A DNA stretch of 64,000 nucleotides from Hymenopus coronatus (taxonomy: Eukaryota > Arthropoda > Insecta > Mantodea > Hymenopodidae), in NCBI GenBank assembly GCA_030762935.1, contig CM060899.1, forward strand, positions 57,462,501-57,526,500, given 5' to 3'. Position 1 is the stretch's first letter. Each line of letters starts with the position of its first letter. The translations under genes were made by a program, and so were the position numbers. Of this stretch, positions 34,816 through 45,200 are shown piece by piece. Below the pieces are notes generated by a model. That model worked only from the letters and a program-made list of their open reading frames with translations, searched no databases and was not told the DNA's origin.

Positions 34816-35460
34816 TAAAGCTTTCCTGGCGACGTGTTAATTCAAAATCTTCTCGGGCTTCTAGCCAGGTAAAAACTTGGCTTGACACCAACGTTTCGAA
34901 GAAGTGCATCTTCCTCGTCTTCAGGGTGAACTGATGGTTTGAGCTTGCGGAGACTGGTATTTATAAGAGCTGGGATGAAGCTAACATCTGATTGGTTCGC
35001 GAGATATTATGGCCTGGTATTTAAGATGACTGAGACATGGGCACGGACTTCGTAGAAAACTATTTATAGCAGTTATTCGGCTAATGTTTTGTGTTTGAGC
35101 ACGCACCTGCTAGAAAATAAGTCTTGGAAGACTGCAGGTACAGGATTAGGTGTTAAGGCTCTTTATCATCGGTGTCCATGCTGAACTTAATTGCAGGCCA
35201 GAATCGCGATTTAGATTATTTGTTTCAGATGAGATGGCTAAAGCTTCTTTTACTCTCCTTTCCCAGTAGTTCGAACACTTTGCCACTATCTTGGTGTTAG
35301 TAAAGTTAGCTCTGTGGCTCTGTTCTATACAGTGTTCAGCCAGTCCAGATTTTTCGGGTTGCATAAGCCTTATTGATCTTTGGTGTTCAGAAACGTGTGT
35401 GGCAATAGTGCGTCCTGTTTGGCCAATGTACGCTGCGCTGCATTCTAAACACATTGGCAC
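34816..35460 (-). pseudogene. Penelope-like element, GIY-YIG end and 3' region
   Basis: Minus strand, 35460 down to 35146, is open. It reads VPMCLECSAAYIGQTGRTIA then THVSEHQRSIRLMQPEKSGL, AEHCIEQSHRANFTNTKIVA and YWERRVKEALAI, ending NRDSGLQLSSAWTPMI before a stop. This is the GIY-YIG endonuclease of Penelope-like elements, with YIGQTGR, the EH motif and the terminal NRDxGxxLSxAWxPxI block all visible. About 330 nt of untranslated 3' sequence follow, containing a hammerhead-like motif. The RT part is not upstream in this orientation; it lies inverted at 35462-35806. Confidence 0.88.
34885..34929 (-). ncRNA. Hammerhead-ribozyme-like motif in the Penelope-like 3' region
   Basis: Minus strand: a stem I half CACC, the core CTGAAGA (consensus CUGANGA), a stem II of GAGGAAG and CTTCTTC around the loop ATGCA, the core GAAAC, then GTT and the stem I partner GGTG. 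An extra C between CTGAAGA and stem II, and a very short stem III (AC/GU), depart from a textbook hammerhead. Hammerhead motifs are known in the terminal repeats of Penelope-like elements, which supports the reading. Activity is untested. Confidence 0.5.
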
Positions 35461-35461
35461 A

Positions 35462-35806
35462 TAGAGCAGTTTCTGTATCAGACCCAGATAATCTGCAAAC
35501 GGAATTTCAACACCTAAAATTCACACTCCAACAAAATGGATATTCAGCCAAGGACATCACATCAGTGCTGAAAAGAGCCGGACGAAAAAGAAACCCCAGC
35601 AAGAACACTCAACAAAAAGACAAGCCAGCCGCCATAGCCTATATACCATTTACTGGCAATTTTTCGGTAAAGATTAGTAGACTACTCTACAAATATAATG
35701 TCAAAACCATCCATAAGCCACCACCTAAAATCAAAAATTTGGTCAGGCCAGTTAAAGATAATTTAGCTCTCAGAGTACCTGGTGTCTACCACATTCCTTG
35801 CTTCAA
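35462..35806 (+). pseudogene. Penelope-like element, inverted post-RT linker segment
   Basis: Plus strand: HRAVSVSDPDNLQTEFQHLK, FTLQQNGYSAKDITSVLKRA, AAIAYIPFTGNFSVKISRLL then YKYNVKTIHKPPPKI, RPVKDNLALRVPGVYHIPC. This is the segment between the RT domain and GIY-YIG in Penelope-like proteins (pattern: NGYxxxDI, LPYIxGxSxKISRxLxK, VFKPPxKI, RPVKDxLxLRxPGVYxIPC). It ends at the point where the GIY-YIG piece at 35460 would continue, yet lies in the opposite orientation. The catalytic RT core is absent. The frame runs on into the CT repeat as an artefact. Confidence 0.85.
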
Positions 35807-35844
35807 TACCAATATTAACTATGTTTTGTTTTTCAGTTCATTGT

Positions 35845-35845
<1 letters not shown>

Positions 35846-35906
<61 letters not shown>
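35846..35906. repeat. (CT)n microsatellite
   Basis: About 60 bases of uninterrupted CT between the Penelope-like fragment and the terminal piece of repeat R. Confidence 0.95.
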
Positions 35907-35909
<3 letters not shown>

Positions 35910-36052
35910 AGTATGCACCCACCTTTTTCTAAAAATGACTTTTTATTCAGGGTGCCTCAAAATCTGTGTTTCTATTGAAATATCAAATTTAAATTTTTGA
36001 GTGGCCTACAATATCTTTGTTACTTACTGGGCACATGATAGAGAATGTAAAC
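35907..36052 (-). mobile_element. Repeat R, copy h, terminal part
   Basis: CACCTTTTTCTAAAAATGAC, TTTATTCAGGGTGCCTCAAA, TTTTTGAGTGGCCTACAATA and ATAGAGAATGTAAA are the proximal terminus of repeat R in reverse orientation, continuing the copy interrupted at 34815. About 250 bp of the middle are missing. Confidence 0.65.
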
Positions 36053-36860
36053 ATAAAGGAATAGTGCAGAAATTAAACACTGATCATTATCTTAAAACAT
36101 CTTTTGCCTTCACCTACAAAAAAATTACTTTCAATTCAAATTTACTTTTTAACTTATCTTTGCATACATGGGTTACTTGAGAAACTTTGGATGGCATAAA
36201 AGGCACATTACATCCAGTATTGTCTAATTAATCAAAGGAAGTTGCAATGTTGTAGTAAACTGATTTATATTTTGTGATTTAACAACTAATTTAAAATAGG
36301 GTATAAAGATGCAAATTTTTTTTTGTCTAAGCTGAAAACCTGATTAGAAATGTTTTCTTCTTTATGTTTTCCAAAACTCTTATGACAAACTAAAAAGCAG
36401 GCACCTCAAAACTTGCCATAAGTGCTTTTCAAACATAAAACAAACCTTGTTTTTCCTAAATTTTTTGTCAGATAATAATAATTCTAAATACAGTATGTAT
36501 AAGGAGGATGAAATATCACTTAGAACTTCTTAAATTTTAATTTTAAAAAACTACTATTTTATTTTACAAAAGCTGTTTGAGATAAATCATATGATATAAT
36601 AGAGTTCAAAAGGAATCAGGAGGTAACGAAGTACATCACAATAGAAACTTATGCAACTTGCGGTTTCAAAAACACTGAAAAGCTAGAGTGAAACTGGAAG
36701 CGTAAAAGGAAAACCAAAGAATGTTACAGGTGGAGGAAATATTCTTGATATGTAGTTATCTGTTGAAGAAGATCTATATACATTAATTATTTTTTCCACA
36801 TAAGTGATATGTAGGACAGGAGTTGAACAGGTATGTCTTAAAGATAATTTGAGATTTTCT
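36053..36860. other. AT-rich, no gene seen
   Basis: No recognisable protein or repeat. Confidence 0.4.
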
Positions 36861-36865
36861 TGTGA

Positions 36866-37025
36866 TTTACCAGGAAAAATGCAAGTCAGTTGGGCAATTT
36901 ACTGCCATGTCAGCATATGCTATAGTAACTCAGTGATTAAAGCAACCAGACATAAACTGGGAGATTCATGGTTCAAATCCTGGCTATGGCATTGAATTTT
37001 TCAGTCTGACCCTGCCCGTCCAAGA
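36866..37025 (+). mobile_element. SINE D copy 1
   Basis: A 5' part (TGTGATTTACCAGGAAAAAT, GTCAGTTGGGCAATTTACTG) precedes a tRNA-like segment with A box AGTAACTCAGTGATTAAAGC and B box CATGGTTCAAATCCTGGC, then TATGGCATTGAATTTTTCAG. The same order occurs at 51610-51775, so this is a repeat and not a tRNA gene. Confidence 0.7.
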
Positions 37026-37476
37026 TCTGCATAAATCTACTAGAGAGGTGGCATGCGAATACAGGTGAGTCATAAAATAAGAGCTGAACGTGTAAACTTT
37101 CTAATATTAATATGTAAAATGTTATTGAATTTGGAATATGTAAATGTTAAATTAATATACTGTTTAAAAAAATTAACCTTACTGTTACATCCTGTATTAC
37201 TGAAGAGATTATCGTAAACAGTTTGTGTAAAAACATTTTTTTCTAAAATTAAAATCTATAACATTTAAGTGATATTCCATAGTTTTTATATATTCTGCAT
37301 AAAGGAATAAATCACAAGCAGAAGACCACTTGACTACATAAAGATGTGTGTTATGTCATCATGGTTTTGCATTTAAGTGGTTGTACACAACTAATGTATA
37401 CAAGAATTTCCTTTCTAATCCAAGATTTTTACATTTGCTATTTAAATTAAAAATATTTTGCTGAAGAAACTTCATA

Positions 37477-37620
37477 TACAAAAGTACAGTATACTCCCAA
37501 TTATTGGGGGTAATGTGGGGGAGAAGATGCATGAATAGTTGAGAAATTTGTAATTTAATGCTCTTAAGGTACAATATACATATGTAAAATAGGAAATTCT
37601 CCTTCTAAACCCAGAGCTTC
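37477..37620. repeat. Repeat terminus shared with 46063-46180 (pogo/Tigger-like)
   Basis: GTACAGTATACTCCC then ATTATTGGGGGTAATGTGGG, AATTTGTAATTTAATGCTCT and AAGGTACAATATACATATGT match the sequence at 46063-46165. A start such as CAGTATACTCCCxATTAT resembles pogo/Tigger termini, but the assignment is tentative. Confidence 0.45.
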
Positions 37621-37842
37621 TTGAAAAAATGTAATCTTTTGTGCACACACTGCACCTAAAACCATGACACTTGTTTTTGGCTAAACCATTGCAAAAGAGA
37701 GCATCTAATTCATCAAATATAAATCTCTTCATGAATTTTTATGTAGATGGTTCAGAATTACAATCACAGTTCCTGACAAAATCCTGTATTTTTTTTTATA
37801 TATAAATGTAAAAAGGAAGCTAGTAACAGTGAAGTAACACAA

Positions 37843-37969
37843 ATATTAATATAATAATTAATAATTGTAACAATTCTCCACTTATCTTTTTGAAATCCAA
37901 AAAATGTTGACTTGGATTTCAGAAAGATAAGTGGAGAATTGTTACAATTGTTAATTATTATATTAATAT
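37843..37969. mobile_element. Foldback MITE-like hairpin
   Basis: Arms 37843-37899 and 37913-37969 are reverse complements with two mismatches in 57 and a 13-nt loop. The ends are ATATTAATATAATAATTAA and the arm core is AACAATTCTCCACTTATCTT. No other copy is in this window. It lies about 600 bp downstream of the TMC stop codon. Confidence 0.9.
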
Positions 37970-38082
37970 CCTGTATTTTTTGCTTATTCTTTTATATTCT
38001 GAGCAGTATGCACTTCAATACCAGAATCAGCACTTAGTTTTGCAGCAGTTTCTCCCTTCTCAAATATTTAATTAATTTTAAT

Positions 38083-38088
38083 TTTATT
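38083..38088 (-). terminator. Candidate poly(A) signal of the TMC gene
   Basis: AATAAA on the minus strand lies about 480 bases past the TMC stop codon. The region is very AT-rich, so other hexamers are possible. The call rests on position only. Confidence 0.3.
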
Positions 38089-38569
38089 TTAATGCTAACA
38101 CATGTTTTTTTCGTTTCTGTGCATCGCTTTCACAATTTTTTTTTAACTTGCTTCATTGACACTTACACTGAGCTTGTTTTTGATTTACATGGAACAGGCT
38201 GGCCAATAACAATGGAAACAGGACTCTGTTACCAACCTGCGGATTGCTTCTTGCTGTTTCCTAGAGAAAAATAATGTACTTTTTTTTTATATAGATGCAT
38301 GGATAATCTGCACACAAATAATTGGAAGTATATTGTATTGCTGTAAAAGCTAGAGATACCATGTCAATGTTTCAAAACGCATTTTTTTAACCTTTTATCA
38401 TAAGTTGGGAAAGCCCGCTTTAAAACATTTAGTGTAAACATACCCTGTGTGGTTTCTGGTGTTCCTCTTACAACTAGGCCAGCATTAAAGGAATATAAAA
38501 CATTAAACAAAGAAGGCATAAAATATGGTACTAAAAGTATAGACCGCATTAAGCATGCTTCTGATGGCT

Positions 38570-39233
38570 CTAGCTTGCATTGGAAATGTCAGTGGTGTTA
38601 GTAGCCTCAACTTGTCGTGCTGCCTTCTGATGCTCTTGCTGTTGTTTAATAAAAGCACTTAGTCGGTTAAGGAGAAACTGCTTATCATGCCCCTCAAGCA
38701 CCAACTGATTTTTCAGTACAGCAACCATCTGCTTATTAGCTGCCGACACTGCATAATAATAGTACAGGCAAAGTATAAGCACAATGAAAGCTGGCACTGC
38801 AAACCCAGCAGTTCCAAAGAAAAATAATACTGATTTAATCCACCCTGGTAGCTGCTCAAACGAGCTCACTACCACTGTCCATGCTGAGCTGGTACCTCGG
38901 AATGGTCCACAGGACATGGATGGAGGGATCTCTGCAATGGAGTAAGCTACTGGCACTGCTGCTACTGTGAACGATACCAGTAGCACCACCATGAAGAGAG
39001 ATTTGGAGCGAGAGGCTCGATATATGGTTGATGATGGTCGGCAGTTAACAAGACAGGCAAACTTCTTGACATGGAAGAGAAAACAGCACACTATTGTAGC
39101 TACAAGAGGCAGCAATGGAGCATAGAAACTGCCTAGCCAAAATAATGTCTGACTGTAGACCACGTCCAGAACATGCTTTGGAAGTTCAAAGTCTTGCTCC
39201 CCAATCAGCCTTGCTATCCGACTCTTGGAATAC
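38570..39233 (-). CDS. Tmc: TMC terminal exon e
   Basis: The last exon (acceptor TTTAACAG|GTATTCC) codes for 220 full residues and a TAG stop at 38570-38572. It contains EQDFELPKHVLDVVYSQTLF, a membrane segment (FWLGSFYAPLLPLVATIVC), the CRPSSTIYRASRSKSLF segment that precedes the next membrane span (VVLLVSFTVAAVPVAYSIA), the conserved SMSCGPFRG loop and a final hydrophobic hairpin (VLFFFGTAGFAVPAFIVLIL). The tail of about 60 residues is charged and glutamine-rich (IKQQQEHQKAARQ), probably a short coiled coil, and ends in DISNAS. The frame closes without disruption. Confidence 0.95.
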
Positions 39234-42200
39234 CTGTTAAAGAGAGAAAAAGTTATTACACATTCATGTAACAAATGAACAAGGATAAAAATTAATGTGA
39301 TATTTAGCAGTCACAGCACTTCCTCTCTTCATGGCCATTTGAAGGGCATGCTGTGGCAAAACATCCGAATTCGATACATGGCCAATGATACTTAAATGGT
39401 TTTGATGGAGCATTAGAATAATTCATGGCACTGCCAATAGAAGCAGACTACTCAATCAACAAGTTGTGCCAAGTTACCAAATACTCCTAATTTTAAATGT
39501 GGTTATCTAATTGATGCATTTAATTACAAAAGAGTATTAGGTGTTTTTTTTTTTACATCCATTCTCTTACATCCTTCAGTATGCAGGCTTATTTCATTTC
39601 TACTCTGTATATTCAACTTAGCCTATAGTTGTAATGAAAACACTTAAACAAAATATGGTTAATCATTGCTTAGAGGAATTCATATATGAAAATGTAAATG
39701 GAGTTTTATTTATGGACACTCTTTAACTGCTGTGGTTCTCAGCAGTTTTTACGCAGTTTTTACGCCCGAAAAAATCCATTGTCCTCCACCGGGTTTGAAT
39801 CTTCATATATGATGTTTATATAGTTAATCTAAGTAAAGGGGGTCTACAAATTATTGAATGATTTCACAAGACTATATTTTCACTAATACTTAATATAGGG
39901 TTGTTAAATTACTGGATAACCCTTGTCATTGCCTCTCTCCACTGTGCAAGAGATCCAAGAGTTGCCGGGAAAGTGGTGCCAGCAAAGATGCACTAAAATA
40001 CATATCTTAAGATAAATTATGGCAATTTTGACCTTCAGTTCACATACGGGCAGCACAATTTGTGAAAATATTCTCGCTCACTCGTCTAAGCTTAGCAGCA
40101 GAAATCCTTGTGATTTCTTGCATGATGTTATCATTAAGTTTCTGTAGATTACACAGGAATTTCTGCTGCTGAGCTTAGGTGAATGAGTGAGAACATCCTT
40201 AACTTGTTATACTGCCTGTTTGGGAGCAGATGGTCAATATTTTCAACATTTATTTAAGGTAAGGACTCCAATACACCTTTGCCGGCACCGCTTTCCTGGC
40301 GACTCTTGGGTCTCTTGCACAGTGGAGAGAGATATTGCCTTATAATTTAATGAGCCTATACAAATAAACCACCATGCCATCACTTGAAAGGGGGGAGTTT
40401 GAAGATTTTTCACCTTAGATGTGAGCACCATGTGTATTAAGGAGACATCCACCAGTGATACACATTCTCAAGCATGATATTTTTGATGGCTGTGTTAATG
40501 TGTCTTCTCAATTCTACCAACATCGCTGGAAGTGGAGGGATGTAAACACATCCTTGATGTAACCCCACAGGAAGAAATCAAACACTGTAAGGTCAGGTGA
40601 ACAGGGTGGTCATGTGCAGGTGTTGTCTGAAGCTGTTGTTGAGGTACGCACATACATTCATATGTCGGTGTGGAGGAGCCTAGTCTTGTTGGAAAATAAA
40701 TCCCTGTTCCTTTTCATTCATGACCTGTGGCATTAACTTATTTTATAGCATGTCTAGATACATGTTTCTGTTGATAGAGTTCTTGGTGAGAGAGAGAAAA
40801 AAAAGTGGGCCAACACAGGTCTTTTAGAAATAGCACAAAACATGTTACTTTTGGACTCTCAAGTTCGTCTGAATCACAGCATGAAGGTTCTCAGATCTCC
40901 ATATCTAGACAGCGCATCTATTGACTCTTTCAAATACATGAAATGTTGCTTCATTCTTGCAAACCCTCATTTTCTTCAATAATGGTCATAAACTTCTCAC
41001 AAAACCCTAGTCATCAGGTTTCAGTTTCTGCACCAAGTGCAATTTGTACAGAAATAACTTCATTTGCTTCTACAATCTTCCAAAATGTTGATGTTGGCAT
41101 CTGCAATTGTTGACTGGTTCTCCATATGGTTTTTTAGGGCTCCATTTAAAGCTTTCTTGGACTCTGTCAATAGTTTCTTCATTTACATTTGGCTTCTTGC
41201 GCATCCTTTCTCTTGATGATACATCCTCTGTCACAAAATTGTTTGCACCACCTTTGGATTGACATCGTGGGAAGTTTAACACATCCAAATTGCCATCTAA
41301 ATGCCCAGCAAACTACTAAAACACTGTTTATTCATGTAAATTCAAGCACTCACCTACTGTGATAGATTGGTAAAGCAGCCATTTTCTCCAAACAATGTAC
41401 ACTTTTCTCCCTTAATGACAAATGAAAATCAGATGTACAACACAAAATTTTAAACTTACCTCTTTCAAATGTTGGAATGAGTATTTATGTTAAGTATTGG
41501 TGAAAATACAGCCTTATGAAATTGTCCAATAATTTGTAGACAACCTGTATGTTTTTAAGTATAGTCCTATTATTTAATGCTAATGATTAGTGTAGATACA
41601 TATTTTACTTATCTAAATATGTTATTCATTTTGTTAATGTTACCTCCTTTGCATCAAAGTGCTGTGTAATCTTGCTAAACCATATCAGCTTTAGAAAGCA
41701 AATTGCTATGATTACGAGCAGATCGACAAATAGTGAGGCAATCCAAGATAGTTAATGGAATGAAAGTGACGTATAATAATAATAATAATAATGTCCAAAG
41801 TATAACTTTTAAACTAGAGCAGAAATTAAACTGAACCAGTTGTATATCGCAAGAGGAAGTCAAGAGATTAACCAGCAAATGAAAATGGTGTATAGCATAT
41901 TCATAAACAGTTATGGATCAAGTAATTCCTGTTTACTCATTCAGTTTTAAATGTTAATTATTACTATTCATTCATATTTATAATCAAATTCTAATACCCA
42001 AAAGTTGGCAAAATTTAATTTCAGTAATATTGGATTGTAAAAGCATGCCATTTATCAAACATACTGTCACTTGTAACTGTAACTATTTTATATTATTTGT
42101 TACATAGACATATTACAAATATTCCGATTTTAAGGTTACTTTAATATTGCATCTTCTAAATGTCTGCTTGACATTACTGCAAAGCTGCTGTCTACATAGC

Positions 42201-45200
42201 AGTACTATGCCTTGAAAATCCATGGGGGATGTAATCTTTGCAATAGTGCCAACATAAAGTTACTTAATCTACAGGAAAAGCCATAAAATTCACTATAGAA
42301 AAATAAATCAATGCACAACTTCCATTTCTAGACTTGAAAATCATCAGAAATGGTACAAACATACATTTTGGAATTTACAGAAAGTCACCACAATTTGAAA
42401 ATTATATTAAAAATGAAAGCTACAACTCATTATCATTCAAACTTGCAGTAATAAATAGCCTCACAAATAGATTAGAGGATGTACCCATGAATCCAGCTGA
42501 ATTCCAGAAAGGATTAAAAATTATAATCCAAATAGTAGAAAAGAATGGACATGGCAAGAACCTGGTATACAAGAAAAAGAAATTCAACAAAGTACAGCAG
42601 AAGAAAACTATTTAAGTAATAACCACCCTAACTGCAGAAAAAGGTGACAATACATTCATAAAATTCACTTACCATCTACGGTATTTATAAAATTTAAAAA
42701 AATCTTCAGATAATAATTTGAAAACAAAATGAGTTCCACTGGAAAAGTGAATGAAGAATATATCAAATCAGCTGAACAAATTGTGAAAAATTCTACATAG
42801 GACAAACCAAAAGAAGTTTAAAAATCAGATCCAAAGAGCACTTTAGAAATATTAAATTCAAACAAGAGGATAAGTCAGCAGTAGTATTTCACTTTTGAAA
42901 AGTATGACCGGTCATAGTAAACTCAGAACAATGGGAAAACATAATATGGAAACATAAAGGCCACTTAATAAATTTTGAAATCCTGCCAGTTGACAACTTA
43001 GTTAAGTTCATCATTCTGCCACCAGAGAGGAGACTGCAAGCAGCTACAACAACAGCAGTCGGATCTCCGAGATTGAAAATGAAAGCAATGGCTTTTGAAA
43101 CTAGTCCCTCATGAATAAAAAGTATGACATAGTGTTAAAAATAAACTCCACAAACATACCAATATAATTTGAACGACATTGTTACTCAATTCTTCTAAGC
43201 TTTGATTAACCATATGTTATTTCATTACAACCATATGTAGCTCAAAAATATGAAATGTGCATAAATAGTAGTTTCTTTAAAGACAATTCTGACAGTACCT
43301 CTATTGTTTAATAGTTTGTAAATGTAAAGTATTTAAGGAAATACACTGCATGTCTCATTAAATGTATTTTGTTCGTCCAGCAGAAGTGTCCTTGGAGATC
43401 TGGCGAATCAGTATTATATTTTTATTAAATCATTTCTTAATCTTTGATTGTATAATTTATCCAGCAATTCACAATGTAATAATGTTTACACACGTTTAAC
43501 ATTGTTAATTACCATATATTTCAGGAGATAAAGTGATAGTTAAAACATAAAAAACAGGCACCTAAAATCAAGGTTGTCTTGTATGGCAGCTATAAAACAT
43601 AGATTGAAATTTATATTAGGTCGTCAGATTTATTCAGCCTTTAGCACCAGTGGGTTTAAATGCATGCCGTCATTATTAGTTCATGAGCCCCTTGTCTCAA
43701 AGGGAAGGTGGAGAATTGAACTTGGACTACATTCATTGGCACTTCGTAAAACGGTTGATGTAATGGACGGTGCAGAACTGTTTTTCACGTTGACATTTTG
43801 TGGGTTCTTTAATTTTTGTTTTCTTAATTTTTCTGTGTATATCAGTTTTCATTTACTGCTGTAAAGAGTATAAACAAGCCTCTGTTGTGATGGGGAAGTT
43901 GTACCATTAAAGCTATGTTACCAAAATTGTTTAATTATTTGAGTTACCTATCAGCATAAATGCTGTGATCACAGGCTTATAACACACAGTGTACATATAG
44001 GAAAGGTGCAATACAAGTCCCATTTCACTAAGATGATCTTGAAACTGTTGATATCCACCTCTTCTACTCATCATTCGCTAGTCCTCTGTGATAACCTCAT
44101 AACCTAGTACTGATGTTATGCGAGGAGAAACAACTGACAGCAAGGGCTGAATAAATCTGAAGACCCTACATAAATTAAAACCATTATAAAATAAATAAAT
44201 AACCAATAAATTTAATACCCTGCAAAATCCTCACAGTTGTTTGATTCTTTAGCCTGCTTTATGATTTTTAACTTGAATCTTGCTTCATATCTCCTTTTTG
44301 TTGATTCCATCATTAGGCACTTTACAAATTGTTCATTATTCGGCATGTACTTCTACAGGAAAAACCATAACCACGCTGAAGGAGGCTTTTGCTTTATGAT
44401 ATGTGCAACCGTACCAATTGTTTAGTACTACAGAGGAGCTATGTCCGCAAAACTGAATAGCTAATGTGGTGCTTTTGTAAATATTCAAAGTTATTACCTG
44501 AATCAGTGCACGTATTACTATCCAAATTATCATTGTTCTAAACTAAATTTACAGGCCATTGGTAGTTTAGGGATTGTCTTAAAGGATGGACATACAGTAA
44601 AACTATATATTTGAATAAAACTTATACCTCATCTTATCCGAAGATCGTCCTATCCACCAAAATATACAGTAAAGTTGATGATGAAGATAGTAATATTGTA
44701 TTATCATATATAATTTGTAAAATAAAACATATTACACCTCAAATCATTCATAGCACAAAGTTACTCCCATGCAGTTACAGGAAATACCACTGAATTTAAA
44801 GCCTAGCCTACTGCTCAGATTTCCTTGTGACAAACATAAAAGCAGCAGAGGAAGTAAACCTGTTACCCTAGAGCTACGTATTAATGAAGTCTGGTCTATA
44901 TCTCTCTAAATTTATAAACCCTTCACTCTCTCTGTTAAGCCTAAATAAACATATCATTCATACTCTGAATCTTTCTACATTTTTTAATCTCTCTCTGAAA
45001 GAAGAGTACAAATTCATCTAAAGCATTAAGAGGTATGATTCTTTTAAAAATCTATAAAATTTCAGCCTATAAGATAAAAGTGAGGTGCAAAGCTGTAGAC
45101 CAATAAATGTTAAAAGAATACTTACTTGGCTACGAGACTACGTGGCCAGTTAATTATAAATGTGACCACCACATGAGTGGCAAAATCCAGGAGCACAAGT

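Larger units (their letters stand above)
39836..41547 (-). mobile_element. TIR transposon of Tc1/mariner superfamily, inactive
   Basis: The left end (39836-39900) and right end (41480-41547) are inverted copies sharing GTCTACAAATTATTG, TATTTTCAC and AATACTTAA. TA is at 39834-39835 and 41548-41549. The length is about 1.7 kb. Inside are a decayed transposase on the minus strand and a long inverted duplication (39897-40112 against 40150-40355). It lies in TMC intron 4. Confidence 0.8.

Noticed and set aside
35802..36000. Frames with long SLSLSL runs
   Set aside because: Translation of the (CT)n microsatellite.
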